Below, piece after piece: positions 15,103-22,238 of a stretch of DNA of 24,536 bases; the first letter of the stretch is position 1; every line of letters begins with the position of its first letter. This DNA is from Bacteroidota bacterium. GTDB taxonomy: Bacteria > Bacteroidota > Bacteroidia > UBA7662. The notes beneath the pieces were generated by a model. The model saw only the letters and a program-made list of their open reading frames with translations, ran no database searches and was not told the origin of the DNA. The position numbers and the translations under genes were made by a program. The stretch is taken from assembly GCA_016868875.1 (NCBI GenBank), contig VGFN01000008.1:1-24536 (forward strand). Reading direction: 5' to 3'.

Positions 15103-16587
15103 ATGCCCACTGCTACCAAAATAATTGTTATAGGATCCGGTTTTGCGGGCTTATCCGCTGCCTGTGTTTTAGCCGCTGAAGGCTATCAAGTTCAGATTTT
15201 AGAGAAAAATCAAGAGCCCGGCGGAAGAGCCAGGGTCTTGGAAGCTGAGGGTTTTCGCTTTGATATGGGGCCCTCATGGTATTGGATGCCCGATGTTTTT
15301 GAAGATTTCTTTGCACTCTTTGGGAAGAAGGTTTCCGATTACTACGATTTGGTTCGATTGGACCCTGCGTACACCATCGTTTATGGTCCTGGTGATCAAT
15401 TGGTTGTCCCTGCGGATCTCCAGGCTTTGGAGGAACTCTTCGAGTCCTACGAGAAGGGCGCGGCCCTCAAGTTGAGGTCTTTCCTCCAACAGGCTGCTTA
15501 CAAATACGAAGTGGGAGTCAAGGATTTGGTTTTCAAACCGGGCAGATCTATCACAGAATTTCTGAGCCCCAAACTCTTATGGGATGTGTTGCGTATGGAT
15601 GTTTTCAGCTCCATCGCTTCGCATGTTCGATCGCATTTCAAACATCCCCATCTGGTCAAAATGATGGAGTTTCCGGTGCTTTTTTTGGGAGCCACCCCAC
15701 AGAATACACCCGCCTTGTACAGCCTGATGAATTATGCAGATTTGGGCTTGGGGACCTGGTACCCCATGGGCGGCATGGGCAAAATCGTGGATGCCATGGT
15801 TTCCCTCGCCCAAGAACTTGGCGTTGAAATTCTCTACGGTAAGGAGGCCTTGTCGGTAGGATGCCAGGCTAACCGGGTTCAAACGATTGAAACCAATGAC
15901 GGAGTATACCATGCCGATGCGGTGGTGGTAGGGTCGGATTACCGACACTTTGACCAGGAAATCCTCCCTGTTCAACACCGTAATTACAGTCACCGCTATT
16001 GGGAGCAAAGGACCTTGGCACCTTCCAGCCTCCTTTTTTATATCGGTCTGTCCCAGCAAATTCCAGGACTGACGCATCATACCCTCTTCTTTGACGAAGA
16101 CTTTGGATTGCATGCCGAGGAAATCTATGCCCGTCCCCAATGGCCCAGCAAGCCCTTGTTTTACACATCCCTCGCCTCCAAGACCGACCCCACGGTGGCC
16201 CCTGAGGGCATGGAAAACCTGGTTATTTTGGTTCCTTTGGCCCCAGGACTTCAGGACAGCGAAGATATCCGAGAGCAGTACTACGCCTTGATCATGGATC
16301 GCTTCGAACGATTAACCGGGCAACCTATTCGGGATTGGGTGGTGTACAAGAAATCCTATGCCCATAACGATTTCATCAAGGACTACCATTCCTTCAAAGG
16401 CAATGCCTACGGTTTGGCCAATACCCTAAGGCAGACTGCCATTCTCAAACCATCGCTCAAGCACCGTAGCCTCAGCAATCTGTATTTCTGTGGTCAACTG
16501 ACAGTGCCTGGTCCGGGGGTTCCCCCCTCACTGATCTCCGGGAGGGTCGTTGGCAAAGAGCTGATCAAAGAATGGCCAAACCAATAG
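15103..16587 (+). CDS. crtI: Phytoene desaturase
   Basis: CrtI is the FAD-dependent enzyme that desaturates phytoene to lycopene at the membrane. The 494-residue protein opens with the dinucleotide-binding motif IIVIGSGFAGLSAA (GSGFAG at 11-16) and LEKNQEPGGRARV, and ends with the family segment GNAYGLANTLRQTAILKP followed by NLYFCGQLTVPGPGVPPSLISG. Length is typical. I chose ATG 15103, which places Met just before the Rossmann strand; ATG 15073 would add ten residues and overlap the sigma gene. It lies between the sigma gene and crtB, all in one direction. The nearest relatives (4,4'-diapophytoene desaturase, CrtD) cannot be excluded by motif alone, but the adjacent crtB and the distinct CrtD-like paralogue make this assignment the best. 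Confidence 0.92.
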   Translation: MPTATKIIVIGSGFAGLSAACVLAAEGYQVQILEKNQEPGGRARVLEAEGFRFDMGPSWYWMPDVFEDFFALFGKKVSDYYDLVRLDPAYTIVYGPGDQLVVPADLQALEELFESYEKGAALKLRSFLQQAAYKYEVGVKDLVFKPGRSITEFLSPKLLWDVLRMDVFSSIASHVRSHFKHPHLVKMMEFPVLFLGATPQNTPALYSLMNYADLGLGTWYPMGGMGKIVDAMVSLAQELGVEILYGKEALSVGCQANRVQTIETNDGVYHADAVVVGSDYRHFDQEILPVQHRNYSHRYWEQRTLAPSSLLFYIGLSQQIPGLTHHTLFFDEDFGLHAEEIYARPQWPSKPLFYTSLASKTDPTVAPEGMENLVILVPLAPGLQDSEDIREQYYALIMDRFERLTGQPIRDWVVYKKSYAHNDFIKDYHSFKGNAYGLANTLRQTAILKPSLKHRSLSNLYFCGQLTVPGPGVPPSLISGRVVGKELIKEWPNQ

Positions 16588-16596
16588 GGGCTTTGG

Positions 16597-16627
16597 TTTG
16601 TTTATTCGATAAGATTGCTTAGCTTCA
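16597..16627 (+). promoter_or_regulatory. Possible internal promoter before crtB
   Basis: TTTG (16597-16600), 19 bases, then TAGCTTCA (16620-16627), two mismatches from TAnnTTTG. It sits in the only gap of note (52 bases) between crtI and crtB, 12 bases before the crtB ATG. Weak, and offered only because the spacing is exact. Confidence 0.28.
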
Positions 16628-16639
16628 CCAAAATTCCTT

Positions 16640-17473
16640 ATGCTTAGTCTTTACCGCGACACCAATTTTTCGATTTCCCGCCTAATTACCCGGAAATACA
16701 GCACCTCGTTCTCACTGGGCATCTTGGCCTTTCAGCCCTCCTTCAGGGCTCCGATTTATTCTATTTATGGATTTGTACGGTATGCAGATGAAATCGTGGA
16801 CACCTTTCACGATTTCGACAAAGCCTTGTTGCTGGATGAATTCCGCAGGGACACGTACTTGGCCTTGGAAAGAGGAATTAGTCTAAATCCTGTATTGGAT
16901 GCCTTCGTACAGACCGTGCGTCAATACGAGATCGGTACGGATTTGATTGATGCATTTTTGGACAGTATGGCCATGGACTTGCGCCAGGTGACCTATGCCC
17001 AGGACTCCTACGAGACATATATCTATGGATCTGCTGAGGTGGTGGGCTTGATGTGTTTGCGTGTTTTTTGTTACGAACAAGCAGGGCTTTACGAAGAATT
17101 GCAGGAAGGCGCAAGGGCATTGGGTGCTGCTTTTCAGAAAGTTAATTTTTTGCGGGATTTGAAGGATGACTACCAAGGCCGTGGTCGAACCTATTTCCCG
17201 AATCTAAACCTTGGTGTTCAATTGGATAGCCATTCCAAAAAAGAAATTGAGAAGGATATCCAACACGATTTTGATCAGGCCTACAAGGCCATTATGCGCT
17301 TGCCTCGCGGGGCTCGAATTGGGGTTCTTACCGCCTATCGATTTTACAAGAATTTGTTTCGTAAAATTCAACAGGCCTCGTCCGATCAAATTCTCATGGA
17401 GCGCATTCGGATCTCCAATGCAGAGAAAGCCGCGTTGTTGTGCTATTCAGTGTTGCAACATAAGCTTACCTAA
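16640..17473 (+). CDS. crtB: Phytoene synthase
   Basis: CrtB condenses two geranylgeranyl diphosphates head-to-head into phytoene, the first committed step of C40 carotenoids. The 277-residue protein carries both Asp-rich metal-binding motifs: DEIVD at 50-54 in YGFVRYADEIVDTF, and DLKDD at 173-177 in AFQKVNFLRDLKDDYQGRGR. The substrate segment YIYGSAEVVGLMCLRVF lies between. Length and motif order match bacterial phytoene or squalene synthases; the crtI neighbour fixes the former. A GGPP synthase gene is not in the window. The next gene begins 6 bases after the stop, in the same reading frame. Confidence 0.95.
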   Translation: MLSLYRDTNFSISRLITRKYSTSFSLGILAFQPSFRAPIYSIYGFVRYADEIVDTFHDFDKALLLDEFRRDTYLALERGISLNPVLDAFVQTVRQYEIGTDLIDAFLDSMAMDLRQVTYAQDSYETYIYGSAEVVGLMCLRVFCYEQAGLYEELQEGARALGAAFQKVNFLRDLKDDYQGRGRTYFPNLNLGVQLDSHSKKEIEKDIQHDFDQAYKAIMRLPRGARIGVLTAYRFYKNLFRKIQQASSDQILMERIRISNAEKAALLCYSVLQHKLT

Positions 17474-17479
17474 TTCTTT

Positions 17480-17953
17480 TTGAGAGCGCTGCTTTGGTTG
17501 TCCTTTCTCTCATGCGCATGGGGGGCAGGTCCGACGAAGGGTCCGTTGACCTTGGAGGCTTATTTTGAGGCGGCCCAACACCCTTTCACTGCTTCCCATT
17601 TCCAGGCGATCTTCGGTGAGGGCAGGCATTCTGAGCCATCGAATCCAGGATTTGCAGGTGCTTACCGTGGCCTCTTAGCCCGCGATGGCCGTTCTCCGCT
17701 TTCACGCCTGGAAAACGCCAAAGCCGCCTCCGCGCTCTTGAATCAAGCGGTAGCGCGGGATGGGTCTGATCCCCGGTGGAGGCTGTTGAGGCTTACCCTT
17801 GAAACTGAAATGCCGGGTTGGCTAGGCTTGTCGTCCCATGTTCAGGAGGATAGAGCCTTCCTGAATAGTCTTTTGACCAAGAGGAGCAACGAGGGTAGGC
17901 TCCAGACGGTACCAAGCAGTTCCGAGGATTGGTCAAAATTTTATAAAAAATGA
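17480..17953 (+). CDS. Small exported protein of unknown function within the carotenoid operon
   Basis: The 157-residue product starts with a hydrophobic segment (MRALLWLSFLSCAWGAG) that reads as a signal peptide; a Cys at position 12 is not in a good lipobox. The rest is soluble and helical. Segments such as NPGFAGAYRGLLAR, PLSRLENAKAASALLNQAV, DPRWRLLRLTLETEMPGWLG and HVQEDRAFLNSLL recall, from memory, a small family found beside crtB in Flavobacteria, of the type NPxxLGYKG...LRFLRxxxQxxxPxFLGY...DKxFL. No catalytic motif is visible. The start is a TTG at 17480; no ATG or GTG would keep the signal peptide. It shares the frame with crtB, whose stop lies 6 bases upstream. A TPR-like scaffold is one reading, without proof. 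Expression with the crt genes is likely. Confidence 0.75.
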   Translation: MRALLWLSFLSCAWGAGPTKGPLTLEAYFEAAQHPFTASHFQAIFGEGRHSEPSNPGFAGAYRGLLARDGRSPLSRLENAKAASALLNQAVARDGSDPRWRLLRLTLETEMPGWLGLSSHVQEDRAFLNSLLTKRSNEGRLQTVPSSSEDWSKFYKK

Positions 17954-17965
17954 CAATTTTAGATT

Positions 17966-17994
17966 TTTGATGCTTTATCTTCGGAATAGTATTG
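17966..17994 (+). promoter_or_regulatory. Possible promoter for crtD-cruF
   Basis: TTTG (17966-17969), 17 bases, then TAGTATTG (17987-17994), one mismatch from TAnnTTTG. It lies in the 139-base gap before crtD and would give a leader of about 93 bases. No terminator is obvious for the preceding gene, so the crt genes may also be read through from upstream. Confidence 0.35.
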
Positions 17995-18092
17995 TATAAC
18001 CCATTCATTTAAGGTCATCGCTCCAAGGTTTATTGCGCACGAGATCCATTCCCTGTAGGTTTTTTTATTGTTGATTATTCGAATTTTTTACC

Positions 18093-19664
18093 ATGTCGGA
18101 GCGCAAGAGGGGATCAAGGAATAAAGAGTCATTTGCAAGCAAGGCACGGGTTGCTGTGGTGGGTGGGGGAATAGCAGGTATGGCCGCTGCAGCTCGATTG
18201 GCCAATGCAGGATGCAAAGTGGTGCTTTTTGAGGCCAATGCCGAGTTGGGCGGAAAGCTTAGTGAGCGGAGGAGCGATGGATTTCGCTTTGATTGCGGTC
18301 CCTCGCTTTTCACTTTGCCCCAAACCTTGGAGGCTTTGTTCGAGGACTGTGGCAAGGAGCTTTCCAATTATATGCAGTATGATCGGCTGGACCTCCTGAC
18401 GAGGTACCATTACGCGCACAATGCTTGGGTTGATGCTTGGGTTGATCAAGAAAAATTTAGCCAAGAACTTTACGATAAGTTTAACGAAGATCCTTCCAAA
18501 GTCTTGCGTTACCTCAGGCGGGTCAAGTGGTTGTATGAATTGACGGCCCCTGTTTTCTTGGAGAGGTCCATACACCGCCGTTCTGAACTTTGGACTTTTG
18601 CAAACCTCATCAAGGTGATGGCCTTGCCTTTTATTGGGGCTTTCCAAAGTTTGTATCGTTTTAACAAAAGTCATTTTGATAAGGAGCGGACTGCTCAAAT
18701 GTTCTCCCGTGTAGCAACCTACAACGGCTCCAATCCCTACCAGGCTCCAGGCACTTTGGCCTTGATTAACCATGTAGAATACGGCATAGGGGCCTATTAT
18801 CCGCATGGGGGCATGATCGCGATTCGGGACGCCTTGGCAGCGCTTCTCCATGACTTGGGTGTGGAACTTCGTTTAAATACCAAGGTTGATAAATTTCATG
18901 TTTTTCAAAACAGGATCCTCGGGGTTAAAGTCAAGGATGAGAAAATTGCTTTTGACCGGGTGGTGTCGGCATTGGATATTGCGTATGCCAAAGAATATCT
19001 ATTTTCCAGGGATTTGATGGAACCCAAAATGCGGGTTAAGAGTTTGGGGATGTCCGCAATGGTTTTTCAATGGGGGATCAAGGGGAATTTCCCGCAATTG
19101 GATTTGCACAATGTTTTCTTTTCCAAGAAGTACCGCAAGGAATTTGATTGCATGACCCGCAAGCAACCTTACCACGATCTTACCCTGTATGTGTACGTGA
19201 GTTCCAAGCGGAAGTTCGATGATGCCCCCCCTGGTCATGAAAACTGGTTCGTGATGGTGAATGTGCCTTGCGATCAAAAGCAGGATTGGGATAAAATTCG
19301 CGATTTCACTCGCAAGTCTATTTTGCAACGCCTTTCTTCGGATTTGGGTTGTGATGTTGAATCGTTGATTGTGAACGAAAATATCATGACTCCACTGCAT
19401 TTCGAAAAAGCAACCCGAACCTATGCGGGGGCCTTGTATGGGCAGCATTCGAATTCAGTTTTTTCGGCGTTTCGCCGTTACCCCAACAAACACCCCCGTA
19501 TTCACGGCCTTTATTTCTGTGGGGGTTCTGTGCATCCCGGGGGAGGTATTCCCATTTGTTTGCATTCAGCCAACATTAGTACACGATGGTTGTTGGATGG
19601 TCTTCGCGAATCCCGTAAACGGTCGCGCAGGAGTTCCAAGCGCAGCTCCAGGAATGGAGAATAA
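18093..19664 (+). CDS. crtD: CrtD-type 1-hydroxycarotenoid 3,4-desaturase (CrtI family)
   Basis: This is a second FAD-dependent desaturase of the CrtI superfamily. The 523-residue protein has a basic N-terminal extension, then the FAD motif VAVVGGGIAGMAAAARLA (GGGIAG at 24-29), ELGGKLSERRSDGFRFDCGPSLF, and near the end the phrases GALYGQHSNSVFSAFRRYPNK and LYFCGGSVHPGGGIPICLHSA, which I associate with CrtD more than with CrtI. CrtD inserts the 3,4 double bond next to a 1-hydroxy psi end, which fits the neighbouring CruF-type hydratase. A 12-base tandem duplication encodes AWVD twice at 111-118. The C-terminus is strongly basic (KRSRRSSKRSSRNGE). The stop overlaps the cruF start by 11 bases. 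CrtI-type activity on another substrate is the alternative. Confidence 0.85.
   Translation: MSERKRGSRNKESFASKARVAVVGGGIAGMAAAARLANAGCKVVLFEANAELGGKLSERRSDGFRFDCGPSLFTLPQTLEALFEDCGKELSNYMQYDRLDLLTRYHYAHNAWVDAWVDQEKFSQELYDKFNEDPSKVLRYLRRVKWLYELTAPVFLERSIHRRSELWTFANLIKVMALPFIGAFQSLYRFNKSHFDKERTAQMFSRVATYNGSNPYQAPGTLALINHVEYGIGAYYPHGGMIAIRDALAALLHDLGVELRLNTKVDKFHVFQNRILGVKVKDEKIAFDRVVSALDIAYAKEYLFSRDLMEPKMRVKSLGMSAMVFQWGIKGNFPQLDLHNVFFSKKYRKEFDCMTRKQPYHDLTLYVYVSSKRKFDDAPPGHENWFVMVNVPCDQKQDWDKIRDFTRKSILQRLSSDLGCDVESLIVNENIMTPLHFEKATRTYAGALYGQHSNSVFSAFRRYPNKHPRIHGLYFCGGSVHPGGGIPICLHSANISTRWLLDGLRESRKRSRRSSKRSSRNGE
18421..18446 (+). repeat. In-frame 12-base tandem duplication within crtD
   Basis: GCTTGGGTTGAT occurs twice back to back (18423-18446), and the two bases before it repeat as well, giving 26 bases of perfect 12-base periodicity. 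It encodes Ala-Trp-Val-Asp twice. Both copies are identical at synonymous positions, which suggests a recent slippage event. Confidence 0.9.
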
Positions 19665-20367
19665 GACAGGCTTACGGGTCTTGGAATGGGGTAAGTCCAT
19701 TCCGGTGTTTTGGTGGATATGGCCACTGGTCTTTGTGGCAGGGGGCTTAGGCGGACTTTTTCAGACTACCCGTGATTTTTTTGTGGGTTTTACTTTTCCG
19801 GTGTTATTGACAGGCGCCTTGTGGGTTCTGTGGTCATCACGCAAGCAGGCCAGCCCTCGTGCTTGGGCCGCGTTGGTAATTTGTTATATGATAGGATTTA
19901 CCAGCGAATGGCTGGGCGTAGCCACGGGTCAAATTTTTGGGCCCTACAGGTACGGCAACTTGCTTGGCCCCAAACTCATGGGGGTTCCGCCTTTGATAGG
20001 CCTTAATTGGGTGATCTTGGTTTGGGCCGCATACTCGGTGTGGCCATCGACTGCCCATGCGTGGTTAGCCGCATTGGGGGTGGTGTTCATGGACATGATC
20101 CTGGAGCCCGGGGCTACCGCCTTGGGGTTTTGGAACTGGCAGCACCGTCCTGTTTTGGGCCAACCATGGTCCACGCTTTTGGTTGCCCCACTTCGAAATT
20201 ATGCCGCTTGGGGAATCTTGGCCTGGGTGATGATTCGGGTTTTGGGAAGGAAATCATCGGGAGTACCTGTTGTTATGCCCTCGAGAACCGCCATTTTTTA
20301 TACAACCTGTATGCTGCTGTATTTTGGTATCTTGCTGTTGGGTAAATTTATTGGCGCTTTCCTTTAA
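19654..20367 (+). CDS. cruF: CruF-type carotenoid 1,2-hydratase (integral membrane)
   Basis: Members of this family (PF04240, formerly DUF422) hydrate the psi end of acyclic or monocyclic carotenoids to a tertiary 1-hydroxy group. The 237-residue protein has about seven membrane helices; typical sequences are FTSEWLGVATGQIFGPYRYG, GVPPLIGLNWVILVW and FMDMILEPGATALGFWNW, with conserved acidic residues (Glu in SEW, Asp and Glu in DMILEP) at the membrane face. I chose the ATG at 19654, which overlaps the crtD stop by 11 bases; an open frame extends upstream but covers crtD in another frame and encodes nothing recognisable. It ends the carotenoid run, 76 bases from a convergent gene. Bacteroidota use it with CrtD on gamma-carotene-type substrates. 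Family is secure; exact substrate is inferred. Confidence 0.88.
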   Translation: MENKTGLRVLEWGKSIPVFWWIWPLVFVAGGLGGLFQTTRDFFVGFTFPVLLTGALWVLWSSRKQASPRAWAALVICYMIGFTSEWLGVATGQIFGPYRYGNLLGPKLMGVPPLIGLNWVILVWAAYSVWPSTAHAWLAALGVVFMDMILEPGATALGFWNWQHRPVLGQPWSTLLVAPLRNYAAWGILAWVMIRVLGRKSSGVPVVMPSRTAIFYTTCMLLYFGILLLGKFIGAFL

Positions 20368-20398
20368 TTTCTTTGAATTAGCCCTTCCTTGATGCGCG

Positions 20399-20431
20399 GC
20401 TTATATTAAGCAATCTACCCAAACGGGTTTT
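20399..20431. terminator. Weak hairpins between convergent cruF and enoyl-CoA hydratase
   Basis: The 76-base convergent gap holds GCTTA/TAAGC around a 3-base loop (20399-20411) and ACCC/GGGT around a 4-base loop followed by three more T (20417-20431). Both stems are short, so this is at best a weak terminator. I see nothing else in the gap. Confidence 0.25.
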
Positions 20432-20443
20432 CTCCAATCCATT

Positions 20444-21223
20444 TTATTGCCCTTGGAAACTAGGAGGGCGCTTGTTCACAAAGGCGTCCATGCCTTCCTT
20501 TTGGTCTTGGGTCGCAAAGAGCAGATAGAAATTTTTGCGTTCAAATTCCAGACCTTCACTAAGGCCAAAGTCTTGGGCTTTGAGGACCGCCTCTTTGGCA
20601 AGGCGAACGGCAAGCGGCGCTTTTTCGGCGATCTCGGCAGCCAATTTAAGGGCTTCCTCCAAGTAGATTTCCACGGGGACTACCTTGTTGACCAAGCCAA
20701 GTTCGTAGGCCCTTCCTGCCCCGATGGGTTTACCCGTGAGGACCATTTCCATGGCCGCGACTTTACCAATTTGCCGAGTTAAACGTTGGGTGCCTCCAGC
20801 ACCGGGCATGATGCCCAACATGATTTCAGGCTGCCCAATGCGGGTACTTTCGGAAGCGATGACCATATCGCAATGCATCACCAGCTCGTGGCCCCCTCCC
20901 AAAACAAACCCCGAAACAGCGGCAATCAAAGGCTTTTTGAGGCGACGAATCTGTTCCCATGTACTGAACTGATCGATGCGTAGCATGTCAATGGCCGATT
21001 TGTCGCTCATCTGGTGGATATCGGCTCCGGCGGCAAAGGCTTTGTCATTGCCCGTGAGGACCATGACTCGAACCGTGGGGTCTTGGTCAAGGGCCTGCAA
21101 AGCGTCCCGCAATTCGGCCATGAGTTCCAAATTAAGAGCATTAAGCTCCTTGGGCCGGTTAAGCCGCAACAGCGCCACCCCGGGCCGCACTTGATTTTCA
21201 ACCAGAATAAAGTGATTTTTCAT
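20444..21223 (-). CDS. Enoyl-CoA hydratase (crotonase family)
   Basis: This enzyme adds water across the double bond of trans-2-enoyl-CoA in fatty-acid or amino-acid breakdown. The 259-residue protein follows the mitochondrial short-chain hydratase closely. It has the oxyanion-hole segment AFAAGADIHQM at about 62-72, GGGHEL with Glu113 and GQPEIMLGIMPGAGGTQRLT with Glu133; these two Glu residues are the catalytic pair, so hydration rather than isomerisation is expected. The C-terminus ends in the usual EGMDAFVNKRPPSFQG. I chose ATG 21223 over a TTG two codons upstream. The gene stands alone on minus, convergent with cruF and divergent from the DUF2911 gene. No other beta-oxidation gene lies in the window. 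Confidence 0.94.
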   Translation of the reverse strand: MKNHFILVENQVRPGVALLRLNRPKELNALNLELMAELRDALQALDQDPTVRVMVLTGNDKAFAAGADIHQMSDKSAIDMLRIDQFSTWEQIRRLKKPLIAAVSGFVLGGGHELVMHCDMVIASESTRIGQPEIMLGIMPGAGGTQRLTRQIGKVAAMEMVLTGKPIGAGRAYELGLVNKVVPVEIYLEEALKLAAEIAEKAPLAVRLAKEAVLKAQDFGLSEGLEFERKNFYLLFATQDQKEGMDAFVNKRPPSFQGQ

Positions 21224-21276
21224 ACTCAAAATTAGGAGGATTGCACGAAGGTTAGCCTATTAGCGGACACGCGGGT

Positions 21277-21284
21277 TAGTTTTG
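21277..21284 (+). promoter_or_regulatory. Possible -7 element for the DUF2911 gene
   Basis: TAGTTTTG is an exact TAnnTTTG match, 22 bases before the ATG at 21307. No TTG occurs at the expected -33 distance, so only half the promoter is supported. Confidence 0.35.
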
Positions 21285-21306
21285 TAAGCATTAACCCCAT
21301 TACCGT

Positions 21307-22221
21307 ATGACTAGCAAATTATTACGACCAAGCATCCTCCTTACCGCGTTCCTTTCTTTTTGGAGCATCCATACCTGGGCTCAATTGGTCCTGCCTCAGC
21401 CTTCGCCACGGTGTGGAAGCAAGCTCGTCATGGGGGTAACCGATTTGGAAGTAGACTTTGGATCACCGGCAGTAAATGGCCGTGTAATTTGGGGGGGGCT
21501 GGTGCCCTACGATGAAATTTGGCGAAGCGGGGCTAACGCCGCAACCTGGCTTTCATTCAGCACGGAGGTAAGCTTCGGCGGACAAACCGTGAAGGCGGGC
21601 AAATACGCCTTGTACATGATTCCCAGAGCCGGCAAAGCCTGGACGGTCGCCTTGAATTCGAACGAAGGCCAATGGGGTTCCACCTCTTTTAAAGAAAACC
21701 TCGATATCGTTCGTGTTGAGGTTTCCCCTTCCAAAGCGGCTTCCTTCAGGGAACGTCTTGCCTTTGATTTGGAATTTATCAATGCTTCATCTGCCAATCT
21801 TCGTTTGCATTGGGAAAACATGCAGTTGGTGATTCCCATCAGTGCCGAGTCCAAAACCCTGGGAATGAACAACGTGCGTAAATTTTTTGCCGATCGCCCC
21901 GGTGATTGGTACCCCTGCGCCAATGCGGCCATCTTTGCCTTGGAGCAAGGGAACGATCAGGCCTATGCCTTGGACTTAGCACTCAAAGCTGTTCGCTTGA
22001 ACGGGGAGCATTTCTATCCTCGTTGGACGCTGGCCAGAGTGCATGCGGCCAAAGGAGAATACCGTGAGGCCGCGGAGCAGGCCGAACAAGCCAGGCTCAA
22101 AGGCGAGGCTGAGAATTCAGATTGGTACTTGGGCAACGCGGCGGACATTGCTGCTCGCAAAGCCGAATGGTCGGCCAAGGCGACTCCGGTACCTCCATCC
22201 GGGAAGAAGAAAGGAAAGTAA
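21307..22221 (+). CDS. Exported DUF2911 protein with C-terminal helical repeats
   Basis: The 304-residue protein begins with a clear signal peptide (about 1-25, cleavage likely after HTWAQ). It then has a DUF2911 domain at about 30-180, recognised by LPQPSPRCGSKLVMGVTDLEVDFG, GLVPYDEIWRSGANAATW, VKAGKYALYMIPRAGKAWTV and NSNEGQWGS. The last 100 residues are helical and Ala/Glu-rich (ALDLALKAVRLNGEHFYPRWTLARVH) and look like TPR-type repeats. The function of DUF2911 is not known; its members are secreted or periplasmic proteins common in Bacteroidota. The tail ends in a Pro/Lys-rich stretch (PPSGKKKGK). The next gene starts 17 bases after the stop, so the two are probably co-transcribed. Confidence 0.9.
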   Translation: MTSKLLRPSILLTAFLSFWSIHTWAQLVLPQPSPRCGSKLVMGVTDLEVDFGSPAVNGRVIWGGLVPYDEIWRSGANAATWLSFSTEVSFGGQTVKAGKYALYMIPRAGKAWTVALNSNEGQWGSTSFKENLDIVRVEVSPSKAASFRERLAFDLEFINASSANLRLHWENMQLVIPISAESKTLGMNNVRKFFADRPGDWYPCANAAIFALEQGNDQAYALDLALKAVRLNGEHFYPRWTLARVHAAKGEYREAAEQAEQARLKGEAENSDWYLGNAADIAARKAEWSAKATPVPPSGKKKGK

Positions 22222-22238
22222 TTATCGCGGGGCAGATC

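Noticed and set aside
18129..18851. Open frame (240 codons) on minus inside crtD
   Set aside because: Antisense to the FAD domain of crtD, with no signal or motif of its own.
19423..19653. Upstream extension of the cruF frame to an earlier ATG
   Set aside because: The extra 77 residues overlap the conserved C-terminal crtD motifs in another frame and are not membrane-like; the ATG at 19654 gives a normal CruF length.
21227..21234. TAATTTTG on minus, an exact -7 match before the enoyl-CoA hydratase
   Set aside because: Transcription would start at or inside the ATG, and no TTG lies 17-23 bases upstream. It may be a chance match, so I did not list it as a promoter.
21234..21239. AGGAGG on plus between the divergent hydratase and DUF2911 genes
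   Set aside because: No plus-strand gene starts at a suitable distance; the next codons reach a stop within a few residues.
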